From DATMBL01 sp035559295 (GTDB taxonomy: Bacteria; Desulfobacterota; Binatia; UBA9968), in assembly GCA_035559295.1 (NCBI GenBank), contig DATMBL010000067.1:1-7526 (forward strand): DNA of 7,526 nucleotides, in the 5' to 3' direction. The notes below the pieces were generated by a model. That model was not told the origin of the DNA, did not search any database, and saw only the letters and a list, made by a program, of their open reading frames with translations. The translations under genes and the position numbers were made by a program. Below are positions 1 to 5,695 of the stretch, one piece after another. The number at the start of each line of letters is the position of its first letter. Within the stretch, counting starts at the first letter, position 1.

Positions 1-1
1 C

Positions 2-364
2 GCGGTCCCCTACGACTATAAGCCGCTCCCTGCGCAAATCGCCATGTTCAACGCCTTCGAAGGCCTGACCGACACGGTCGAGCGGATCGCCGCGTTTCCG
101 ATGGCCGGCGAGGGCGTGGCCGACTATCTGATCGCCAAGAGTTTAAAGGCCGGCACCGTCCCCGCCTGGGTCACCGAGCCCTACACAAAAATACACGACG
201 ACGAGGAGGAGCACGGCAACTATCCGTTCGAGATCCTGGTGAAATACGCGACCACGCCGGAAAAACAGGAACGAGCGGAGCGGGCAGTGGCGATGAGCCT
301 CGTGCTGCGCCGTCAGTACTTCGACAATCTCGATCGCTGGGTGTATGAAGATAAAAGGTACTAG
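2..364 (+). CDS. Heme-oxygenase-fold (TenA/PqqC-like) iron-dependent redox protein, C-terminal part
   Basis: The reading frame is open from base 2, so this is the last ~120 residues of a longer protein whose start lies left of the window. The first in-frame ATG (44) has no Shine-Dalgarno sequence and would begin in mid-domain. The fragment is rich in helices and has an acidic segment, IHDDEEEHGNYP, with a D-x3-H arrangement. It then has AVAMSLVLRRQYFDNLDRW, the kind of final amphipathic helix seen in TenA/PqqC/heme-oxygenase-like diiron proteins. In that superfamily D-x3-H pairs supply iron ligands; the other ligands would be upstream and cannot be checked here. Members are cytosolic and usually 220-250 residues. 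The gene converges on the substrate-binding-protein gene. The fold assignment is moderately sure; the reaction is unknown. A TenA-type thiaminase/hydrolase is the main alternative. Confidence 0.6.
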   Translation, partial: AVPYDYKPLPAQIAMFNAFEGLTDTVERIAAFPMAGEGVADYLIAKSLKAGTVPAWVTEPYTKIHDDEEEHGNYPFEILVKYATTPEKQERAERAVAMSLVLRRQYFDNLDRWVYEDKRY

Positions 365-370
365 GCCCGG

Positions 371-436
371 AGTTCAAAGTTCGGTTGAAAATCAAGACGA
401 GTTGAAAGGTTGCACCTGGAACATCGAACTTTGAAC
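371..436. repeat. Convergent-gap inverted repeat built from heptamers (GTTCAAAGTTCG / CGAACTTTGAAC)
   Basis: A perfect 12-bp inverted repeat, GTTCAAAGTTCG at 372-383 and CGAACTTTGAAC at 425-436, encloses 41 bases. Each arm is two 7-base units (agttcaa, agttcgg on the left; atcgaac, tttgaac on the right). The loop holds a direct repeat gttgaaa (384-390 and 401-407) and a small hairpin AGGT-tgc-ACCT (407-417). The element lies between a plus-strand stop at 364 and a minus-strand stop at 460, so it could act as a bidirectional transcription end. There is no clean T-run, and the long loop is unlike a textbook intrinsic terminator. Confidence 0.7.
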
Positions 437-459
437 ACCGAGGGCGGGCTGTCGGAAGA

Positions 460-1458
460 CTATTTTTCGTAGAGCTTTCTAATAAAGCCGCTCTTGTCCA
501 GCTCGGCGACAAAACTCGAATCGGCAAACTCTTCGGGCTTGTGCTTCCAGACTTCGGGGCGCGTCATCGCCACGTATTCAAAGCTGGTTTTCATGCCCTG
601 CAGGTTCGGATACGGCGCGGGAATGAACGCGTTGGAAAAGATTTCGTACGATTCGTTGACCAGCTCCTCATCGTCCAACCGCAGCGTCTTCTTTATTACG
701 CGTTTGCCGAATTCCCGGTCTCTTTTGAACAGCGCAATCCCTTCCAAGTGGGCCCTCACGTAGTTCATGACGGTTTCGCGGTCGTTACGAATGGTGGCTT
801 TCCGCGTCGTAATCTCCATCCAGGGGTAGTTCACCTCTTTGGCCGAGTCCCAGAGCATCGAAAAGCCCATGCGCTGCGCGCGACCGTACCCGGGATGCGA
901 CATCGCCGCGCCGTCAACGACGCCGCTCTTCAGTGCGACGATCCGTTCAGCATCGCCGCCCGTCTGGATCAGCGTCAATTCACGATCGGGATTGAGTCCC
1001 TTTTTGCGCGCGATATAACGCACGAGAAAATCGGTCAAAGAACCCAGGCTGGAGACCGCGATCTTTTTGCCCTTGAGATCCTCGGGGCTTTTGATTTCCG
1101 GCTTGACCATCAAAGCGTGCACGACACCGGGCATGGTATGCGCCAGAATCGCCATATCGGAGCCGGCGAGGTTCGCGCTGATCACGGTCGGTGTTGCGAT
1201 CGGGGAAATTTCGATGTTGCCGCTGATCAGGGCCTTCGAGGCGATGCCGGAGCCGTTCATCGTAATGACCTCGGCATCGAGGCCGTATTTTTCAAACAGC
1301 CTCGCCTCCTTCGTCACGAAGATGATGATGTTCCCCATGCTGACGGAAGGAACACCGACGCGGATCTTCTTAAGCGGTCTGGTTTGCGCGCCGGCCGCTT
1401 GAACGAGCCCGATAACCAGCGCGACGACGATCGCAGTAACGGTTCTTCGCGGATGCAT
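460..1458 (-). CDS. ABC-type substrate-binding protein, NMT1/THI5-like (SsuA/TauA class), secreted
   Basis: From the chosen start the protein has 332 residues. It opens with MHPRRTVTAIVVALVIG, a short basic stretch and a hydrophobic core ending near AGA, as expected for a Sec signal peptide. Residues after ~25 fit the periplasmic type-2 binding fold of NMT1/SsuA-like proteins: KIRVGVPSVSMGNIIIFVTKEARLFEKYGLDAEV in the first lobe, then a hinge region with SPEDLKGKKIAVSSLGS and GGDAERIVALKSGVVDGA. These proteins bind small organic solutes outside the membrane and hand them to an ABC permease. No permease or ATPase gene is in the window, so it may serve a transporter encoded elsewhere. An upstream in-frame ATG at 1482 (eight residues more, GGAG just ahead) is also possible; 1458 gives the more typical signal peptide and has GGGGA a few bases upstream. 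It is the last gene of the three-gene run. The family is sure; the ligand is unknown. Confidence 0.85.
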   Translation of the reverse strand: MHPRRTVTAIVVALVIGLVQAAGAQTRPLKKIRVGVPSVSMGNIIIFVTKEARLFEKYGLDAEVITMNGSGIASKALISGNIEISPIATPTVISANLAGSDMAILAHTMPGVVHALMVKPEIKSPEDLKGKKIAVSSLGSLTDFLVRYIARKKGLNPDRELTLIQTGGDAERIVALKSGVVDGAAMSHPGYGRAQRMGFSMLWDSAKEVNYPWMEITTRKATIRNDRETVMNYVRAHLEGIALFKRDREFGKRVIKKTLRLDDEELVNESYEIFSNAFIPAPYPNLQGMKTSFEYVAMTRPEVWKHKPEEFADSSFVAELDKSGFIRKLYEK

Positions 1459-1483
1459 CGTTCCCCGAATTGTCCAGAGCATT

Positions 1484-1519
1484 ACTCCGTCACTCCCTTA
1501 CTCCAGCACTCCGTACTCT
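1484..1519. repeat. Octamer tandem repeat with Shine-Dalgarno-like core (ACTCCNNN; GGAGT on minus strand)
   Basis: ACTCC occurs at 1484, 1492, 1500 and 1508, a strict 8-base period, followed by an imperfect copy (ACTCT) at 1515. On the coding (minus) strand this gives four GGAGT units plus one AGAGT between the stop of the TPP-enzyme gene (1526) and the start of the binding-protein gene (1482 or 1458). The cores resemble ribosome-binding sites, and the array sits where one would be expected. Whether they are used by ribosomes or are simply a genomic repeat cannot be told from one copy. Confidence 0.7.
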
Positions 1520-1525
1520 CCTGGA

Positions 1526-3274
1526 TCACACCGGCTGGATATACACATCCACCAACGCCGGTCGCTTCTCCTGCTTGATGACTCTCAACGCTCGATCGAT
1601 CGCCGGGCGGATCTGCGCCGGGTCGGTCACCGGCCCCTCGGCGAATAGACCGAAGGATCGCGCCAGGCCGGCGAAATCCACGGGCGGTTTTTCCATGCGC
1701 ATGCCGACGACCTTGTTTTCGGGCGGCCGCCCGCGCGCGATCGCGATCTTCTCCTGGTGTTCCTCGTCATTGTAGTAGGTCCGGTTGTTGGTCATAACGG
1801 TGAGCAGCGGAACCCCGGTATTCGCCGCCGTCCAAAGGGCACTCGCGGTATAGAGGAGCTCGCCATCGCGCTGGAGGTTCACGCAAACGGTTTCCGTGCC
1901 GCGATACGGGATCGCGGCGCCGACCGAAGCGCCCGGACCATAGCCCAACCCGCCGCCGCCGTAGCCGCCGAGGAAAAGCCCCGGCTTATCCCACTGCCAC
2001 AGGCGGCTCGGCCAACCGCGGAAAGCGCCGGCCACGAGGATCCACGATTCGCGCTTGATCGCCTCCCAGACCTCGTGCGCCAGGCGCGGCGGCGAGATCG
2101 GCCGCTCGTCCCAACGACGCTTGAGTTCGCTCTGCCAGCGGGATCGGATCTCTTCGTGCTCGGCCGCAAGGGATTTCCGCCGCTCATCGACGACGCTCTT
2201 TGAGAACCTCCCCTGGCGCCGAATTTCCTCAATCAACGCCGGGAGAAACACTCGGGTATTCGCCACAATCGGCAGATCGACTGGAGCAAGCTCCTGAAAG
2301 TCGCTGGTCCAACCCCGGATCGCCATATCCGACAAGGTCACGTGGATGACTTTGCAACCCGATTTGACCGCCGCCACAGTGTCATGCGTGGCGGGATCGT
2401 GGCGCACCAGCGCGCCGTAGAGATCGGTGACGTCGAGCCCGAGGATCACGTCGGCCCGGGCGAGCAGCTCCCGGTTTTTCCCCGTGAGATTGAGCGGATG
2501 GGTGTTCGGAAAATTCAAGCGGGCGCCCAGGTCGAGAACAGGAATCGACAGCAGGTCGGCCAATTCCACGAGGCTCGAAACGGCATCGTTGTTTCTGCCG
2601 ACATAGTCGGCGACGATTACAGGGGATTGTGCTTCCGACAGTAAACGCGCCGCTTCACGAACCGCGTTCGCCTCCGCCTGCAGGGGCGCGGGCGGCCGAT
2701 ACCTGGCAGGATTCGGCAGCGCGATCTCTTTTTCGATCGGCGCTTCCTGGTCGGTGACATCGAAACAGAGATAAACCGGCCCCTGCGGGTCGCTCATCGC
2801 GATGCGGTACCCCCGCATGACCGACGACGGAATCGATTCGATGCCGATCGGCTGGTCGTCCCACTTCACGAAGTCACGCACGAGATTCCCCTGAACCAGA
2901 GCCGTATGGATCCAGTCGATCCAGGGGCGTCGCTTGCTGCTGTTCATCGGACCGGTGCCGCCCATCACGAGAATCGGCGTTCGGTCGCACCACGCGTTGT
3001 AGATCGCCATCGAGGCGTGCTGCAGGCCCACGACGTCGTGAACGATCGCCGCCATCGGCTTCCCTGCCGCCTTGGCATATCCGTGGGCAACGGCAACGGC
3101 GATTTCCTCGTGACAGCAGAGGATGATTTCCGGGTTCGGCTCGCGGCCGCTCTCGTAGTTGACGAGCGAGTCATGGATGCCGCGGAAACTGGAGCCCGGA
3201 TTCAACGCGACATACTCGATGCCAAGCGTTTTGAGCAGATCGACGATCAGATCCGATCCGTAACGCGCGGCCAT
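1526..3274 (-). CDS. Thiamine-pyrophosphate-dependent decarboxylase/synthase-type enzyme (acetolactate synthase-like)
   Basis: The 582-residue protein has the full POX/decarboxylase layout: an N-terminal Pyr domain (~1-175), a central domain (~195-345, with SPVIVADYVGRNND) and a C-terminal PP domain (~390-565). The catalytic glutamate is probably E56 in CCHEEIAVAVAHGYAKAAGKP. The cofactor motif GDG-x24-27-NN appears as QRDG (468-471) followed 26 residues later by N496-N497, so D470 and N497 are kept but the first glycine is arginine. A glycine-rich GGYGGGGLGYGPGASVG precedes it. The family joins or cleaves bonds next to a keto group using TPP and Mg2+ (acetolactate synthase, benzoylformate decarboxylase, oxalyl-CoA decarboxylase and others); which reaction is catalysed cannot be read here. 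The start is well supported: AAGGAGG lies five bases before ATG. It sits between an amidohydrolase and a binding protein on the same strand. Confidence 0.88.
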   Translation of the reverse strand: MAARYGSDLIVDLLKTLGIEYVALNPGSSFRGIHDSLVNYESGREPNPEIILCCHEEIAVAVAHGYAKAAGKPMAAIVHDVVGLQHASMAIYNAWCDRTPILVMGGTGPMNSSKRRPWIDWIHTALVQGNLVRDFVKWDDQPIGIESIPSSVMRGYRIAMSDPQGPVYLCFDVTDQEAPIEKEIALPNPARYRPPAPLQAEANAVREAARLLSEAQSPVIVADYVGRNNDAVSSLVELADLLSIPVLDLGARLNFPNTHPLNLTGKNRELLARADVILGLDVTDLYGALVRHDPATHDTVAAVKSGCKVIHVTLSDMAIRGWTSDFQELAPVDLPIVANTRVFLPALIEEIRRQGRFSKSVVDERRKSLAAEHEEIRSRWQSELKRRWDERPISPPRLAHEVWEAIKRESWILVAGAFRGWPSRLWQWDKPGLFLGGYGGGGLGYGPGASVGAAIPYRGTETVCVNLQRDGELLYTASALWTAANTGVPLLTVMTNNRTYYNDEEHQEKIAIARGRPPENKVVGMRMEKPPVDFAGLARSFGLFAEGPVTDPAQIRPAIDRALRVIKQEKRPALVDVYIQPV

Positions 3275-3278
3275 AAAG

Positions 3279-3285
3279 CCTCCTT
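3279..3285 (-). promoter_or_regulatory. Strong Shine-Dalgarno sequence of the TPP-enzyme gene
   Basis: On the minus strand AAGGAGG precedes the ATG at 3274 with four bases between. It fixes the start of the TPP-enzyme gene and shows that this gene can be translated on its own, although it lies inside a probable operon. Confidence 0.85.
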
Positions 3286-3296
3286 CGTTGCAGCAT

Positions 3297-3380
3297 ATTG
3301 CTTATGGCATATGGCTTATAGCTTTTAGCTTTTTGGCTCGGTCCCCAAGCCACAGGCCATAAGCCATACGCCATCGGCCA
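3297..3380. repeat. Inverted pair of heptamer arrays (ATGGCTT x5 / TAAGCCA x5)
   Basis: Plus-strand 3297-3331 reads as five 7-base units with consensus ATGGCTT. After a 14-base centre, 3346-3380 reads as five 7-base units with consensus TAAGCCA, all ending in GCCA. The two consensus units are reverse complements, shifted by one base. The best pairing joins 3304-3319 to 3359-3374 with one mismatch, and an inner hairpin TGGCT/AGCCA (3334-3338, 3348-3352) caps it. The element fills nearly the whole gap between the amidohydrolase stop (3383) and the Shine-Dalgarno site of the TPP-enzyme gene. In RNA it would form a long imperfect stem that could dampen read-through or protect the transcript. Confidence 0.85.
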
Positions 3381-3382
3381 AT

Positions 3383-4468
3383 TTAGTGGAGCGCGGCCGG
3401 CTGAGACGCCTCCAACGACCTTGGAATTTCCATGCTGTAAAGCTTGGCGACGTTGCCACAAACGAGCTTTCGGCGGATTTCCGGAGGCAGATGCCCTAGA
3501 TCGCGGTCGATGTATTTTCGCGATTCAGGCCAAGTCGAATTGCCGTGCGGATAATCGTTGGACCACATGCAGTTGTCCTGGCCCCACCACTCGAAATTGT
3601 GGCCTGCGACGGTGTCGCGGAAGAACGTCCCGTAGATCTGCCTCTGGAAGTACTCGCTCGGATTCTTGTTGATCGGCGGCGGGTTCACGCCTTTGAAACG
3701 GTTATAGTAGTAATCCCATTGCTGCAGCATGAACGGCATCCAGCCGATTTCGTTCTCGACGCTCACGAATCGGAGCTTGGGATAGCGTTCGAGGACGCCG
3801 TAAAAGATCAATTCGAAGAACGCATCGATGATTTCCTTGAGTTTCAGGTTGACGCTGCCCCGGTAGGCTTCGACGCCGGTGCGCTTTTTTCCGAATACGG
3901 TTTCCTTGTGGTAGCCATGGCCGGTGAGAATGTGCAGATTCACGGGCATGCCGAGATCCTGCGAAGCGGCCCAGAATTTGTTGTAGTGCTCGGAACGAAA
4001 CGGCAGATCGGGGTGCGGCGCCTGCCAGATGATCGATCCTTTGAGCCCTGCCTTGGCGCACCGTTCGAGTTCTTTGACCGCTTCGTCGATGTCGTAAACG
4101 GAAATCGCGGCGATGCCGATCAAACGGTTGGGCGCGACCTTGCAGTAATCGATCAGCCAGTCGTTGTACGCTCGGAAACAAGCCTGCTGTAACTTGGCGT
4201 CGTCCATCGCGAAATGCGGCAGCAGATACGTCGGATAAAGCACTTCCGCGCTTACGCCGTCCGTCTCCATCTCCTTGATCCTGCAGTTGGGATCGGACCC
4301 GCCGGGGTGCGTTTGAAAACTCTCGCCCACTTTCAATTGGGGAAATCGCGGCGCCTGGTCCCGATAGCGCGCATCGACCCGCTCGACCAGCGTTTCGGGA
4401 GGCTCCATGACGTGAGAATCGGAAGAAATCAACACCTCGAATCCTGCGATATTTCCATCGGCAGCCAT
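3383..4468 (-). CDS. Amidohydrolase family 2 (ACMSD-like) metal-dependent hydrolase/decarboxylase
   Basis: This is a 361-residue TIM-barrel protein of the amidohydrolase-2 (PF04909) type, near the usual family length. Visible landmarks are the N-terminal metal motif SSDSHVMEPP (D17, H19, E22), H179 in NLHILTGHG, the helix-strand segment FVSVENEIGWMPFMLQQWD (~235-252), the C-terminal metal aspartate D305 in MWSNDYPHGNSTWPES, and a closing GNVAKLYSM. In ACMSD and relatives the corresponding His/Asp residues bind one Zn2+ or Mn2+ for non-oxidative decarboxylation or hydrolysis of aromatic or cyclic acids. The cytosolic location follows from the lack of a signal peptide. The start is supported by AGGAGGA six bases before ATG. 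It is the first gene of the run that continues with the TPP enzyme and the binding protein, suggesting a shared catabolic role. The substrate is not identifiable. Confidence 0.88.
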   Translation of the reverse strand: MAADGNIAGFEVLISSDSHVMEPPETLVERVDARYRDQAPRFPQLKVGESFQTHPGGSDPNCRIKEMETDGVSAEVLYPTYLLPHFAMDDAKLQQACFRAYNDWLIDYCKVAPNRLIGIAAISVYDIDEAVKELERCAKAGLKGSIIWQAPHPDLPFRSEHYNKFWAASQDLGMPVNLHILTGHGYHKETVFGKKRTGVEAYRGSVNLKLKEIIDAFFELIFYGVLERYPKLRFVSVENEIGWMPFMLQQWDYYYNRFKGVNPPPINKNPSEYFQRQIYGTFFRDTVAGHNFEWWGQDNCMWSNDYPHGNSTWPESRKYIDRDLGHLPPEIRRKLVCGNVAKLYSMEIPRSLEASQPAALH

Positions 4469-4487
4469 AAACTTCCTCCTGTGAAAG

Positions 4488-4559
4488 TTTCGTCGTTAAT
4501 ACCCTAAGGCAGCTCTATCACCCGGGGGGATAAAGGGTCAAGTTAAACTGTCGACGAAA
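4488..4559. promoter_or_regulatory. Imperfect dyad upstream of the operon (candidate operator or leader structure)
   Basis: TTTCGTCG (4488-4495) is perfectly repeated in inverse at CGACGAAA (4552-4559). Inside it TTAA (4496-4499) faces TTAA (4543-4546), and ACCCT (4501-4505) faces AGGGT (4534-4538). The dyad is centred near 4522 and spans the predicted promoter, so it could be a binding site for a regulator or a leader fold. No regulator gene is seen in the window. Confidence 0.45.
4514..4541 (-). promoter_or_regulatory. Possible sigma-70 promoter of the amidohydrolase operon
   Basis: On the minus strand TTGACC (4536-4541; 5 of 6 matches to the -35 consensus) is followed after 16 bases by GATAGA (4514-4519; only 3 of 6 matches to TATAAT). 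It lies about 45 bases before the ATG at 4468, leaving room for a short leader. The -10 box is poor, so this is a weak call. Confidence 0.35.
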
Positions 4560-4623
4560 ACAACCAACGTGACGGGAACAACTCTTTGTTTCGCAATTTG
4601 TCCGATTCTCAACAAACTCAGAA

Positions 4624-5037
4624 TCACCACTCCAAAACCAAAGTCTTTCCTCTGCGGTAGACGGCGTTAAAGTGATCTAACGCCTGATAGCGACCAAGGA
4701 GCGCCGGCACCGCAGTGGAATCTGCTATTCCCACTGTGGTGCGAAAGGACCGCCTGCCGATTCTCAGAGATAGCCGGTGGAGATAAATGCGTAGTCCTTT
4801 TCCCGGAACTGCTCCCTTTACGAGACCGCTTTTCGCATCTCTGATGTCGGGAAGAAGTAGCTCTGCTAGATGCGAGGGAAGAATACTCAGATCCGCTCCG
4901 GTATCAGCCAGAAGACCCTGAAACTCAATCCACTCGCTAAACCGTCGCGAGAAAATAGATACAGTGAGAAGAGGTCGTCGAACTCGCCCAAGGAGATCAC
5001 TATGACCGGCACGGTAGGGAAATCTGAGCGCTGGCAA
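4624..5037 (-). CDS. Retropepsin-like (clan AA) aspartic protease
   Basis: The 137-residue protein carries the single-lobe aspartic protease signature: GLLADTGADLSILPSHLAELL with D45-T46-G47 as the catalytic triplet, and near the end VPALLGRYQAL, matching the hydrophobic-hydrophobic-Gly flap/psi-loop motif of retropepsins, then DHFNAVYRRGKTLVLEW. Such proteins act as homodimers, each giving one aspartate. No signal peptide or membrane segment is seen, so it should be cytosolic. The start is unusual: the frame has no early ATG, and TTG at 5035-5037 is chosen because an upstream in-frame TGA closes the frame shortly before it and a GAGGG Shine-Dalgarno-like site (5046-5050) lies eight bases away. 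The start is 38 bases inside the upstream 64-aa gene, so the two are probably translationally coupled. Codon use and GC are lower than in neighbouring genes. Its target is unknown. Confidence 0.8.
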   Translation of the reverse strand: MPALRFPYRAGHSDLLGRVRRPLLTVSIFSRRFSEWIEFQGLLADTGADLSILPSHLAELLLPDIRDAKSGLVKGAVPGKGLRIYLHRLSLRIGRRSFRTTVGIADSTAVPALLGRYQALDHFNAVYRRGKTLVLEW

Positions 5038-5194
5038 TGAGGGTTCCCTCTTTCAGTGTCCACTGAATAGAGATCTTAGCTCGCGGGTGGCGCGCCCGTA
5101 TACGGCGATAGACTCTCGCCGGCCGCTTTCCTTTCCAAGCCGTGCGACCATCGACCAAAATGGCGCACTCAAACTGCACACGAGACTTCTTCAT
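5000..5194 (-). CDS. Small basic protein of 64 residues, partner of the aspartic protease (DUF5678-like layout?)
   Basis: The product is small and strongly basic (many Arg/Lys between residues 16 and 39). Its order looks like strand-turn-strand-helix-strand: ECAILVDGRTAWKGKRPARV, then a helix YRRIRARHPRA, then KISIQWTLKEGTLIA. This recalls the layout of short DUF5678-type proteins often found next to retropepsin-like genes, but the resemblance is from memory and not certain. No signal peptide or membrane segment. The last 38 bases overlap the protease gene in another frame. There is no clear Shine-Dalgarno site before ATG 5194. The frame is open upstream as far as a TAG near 5299, and that upstream part encodes the last fragment of the cyclase/ATPase pseudogene. 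It could be read-through from that wreck or a true gene; the conserved-looking arrangement with the protease favours a true gene. Confidence 0.55.
   Translation of the reverse strand: MKKSRVQFECAILVDGRTAWKGKRPARVYRRIRARHPRAKISIQWTLKEGTLIASAQISLPCRS
5039..5050 (-). promoter_or_regulatory. Shine-Dalgarno-like site in a palindrome before the TTG start of the protease
   Basis: On the minus strand GAGGG-AA-CCCTC lies just before the TTG start at 5037. The GAGGG half can pair with 16S rRNA and the CCCTC half can mask it. Being inside the 64-aa coding region, it may be opened by ribosomes translating that gene. Seen directly as sequence; the role is inference. Confidence 0.45.
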
Positions 5195-5215
5195 GCCATC
5201 GCCGGCAATAGATTT

Positions 5216-5679
5216 CTCTGAATCAATCCAGTGCAGACCCTCGAAGGAGCAGCCGCTGGACCTGGCTCTCCCGAACCAGCAAACGCTTGATCGCCTCTAC
5301 AGTGCGTTGCCGGCGTTGAGAAGCACCCAAGGTCTGGCTTCCATCATGTGCTCGATCACCGCATCGAGCATCTTCCGCGTTTCTTCGAGATCGCGACCGG
5401 CTGGTAGCTCCATCGAGTCTTTCACATCTGCGAACAGCACTGTCACCTGCGCTCTTGCAGGTTAGGATCTTTTCGGCAACGTGTTTAGGAGTATAGGCCT
5501 CGTGAGAAGCGAACCGTGACGATATTGTGGGTGCGCGCTCAGCGACTGCCCGCATTCAAGACAGAACTTGGCACCGGCAGGAAGTTCGGTGCCGCGCTTA
5601 GCACACCTCAGCGAGAGCCGCAGTCCAGACAAAATTTTGCCTGTAACGCGTTCTCGCGCCCGCACTGCGGACATTTCAT
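5216..5679 (-). pseudogene. Decayed zinc-ribbon / class III adenylate cyclase / AAA-ATPase gene with large internal deletion
   Basis: Pieces in several frames spell the start of the well-known double-zinc-ribbon cyclase-ATPase family, which normally exceeds 1000 residues. From ATG 5679: MKCPQCGREN...KFCLDCGSR (stop TGA at 5608-5610); next frame RCAKRGTELPAGAKFCLECG, in which one zinc-ligand Cys is Arg; next frame RFASHEAYTPKHVAEKIL (from 5519); next frame QVTVLFADVKDSMEL to IEHMMEA (5452-5336), the first part of the cyclase domain with its first metal Asp. The rest of the cyclase domain and the Walker A region are missing. The sequence resumes at SQRRQRTVEAIKRLLVRES (5324-5247), then after another shift FEGLHWIDSE (5245-5216), the Walker B region, where it ends. 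At least four frameshifts plus the deletion make a working product impossible. It lies 16 bases after the FAD-oxidoreductase stop and abuts the 64-aa gene. Confidence 0.9.
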
Positions 5680-5695
5680 TGTGCAACTTTCGCGT

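Noticed and set aside
365..459. CRISPR-like repeat unit or attachment site in the convergent gap
   Set aside because: Only one inverted pair is present, without regularly spaced direct repeats, spacers or an integrase gene.
541..1578. Long plus-strand open frame of 345 codons antisense to the binding-protein gene
   Set aside because: It is a frame shadow of a high-GC gene: composition is His/Arg/Asp-rich without recognisable domain, while the minus strand codes for a clear NMT1-type protein.
1757..2644. Plus-strand open frames opposite the TPP-enzyme gene
   Set aside because: They are shadows of an evident enzyme gene, with no family-like sequence and no ribosome-binding sites.
3545..4192. 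Plus-strand open frame of 215 codons opposite the amidohydrolase gene
   Set aside because: Antisense shadow; the minus-strand frame has all amidohydrolase landmarks and a good Shine-Dalgarno site.
4604..4625. Hairpin GATTCT/AGAATC at the protease stop as an intrinsic terminator
   Set aside because: Only six, mostly A-T, pairs around a 10-base loop, overlapping the stop codon and not followed by a U-run.
5223..5686. Two overlapping minus-strand open frames of 110 and 74 codons read as separate genes
   Set aside because: Both mix pieces of the same cyclase/ATPase family with out-of-frame sequence; they are parts of one pseudogene.
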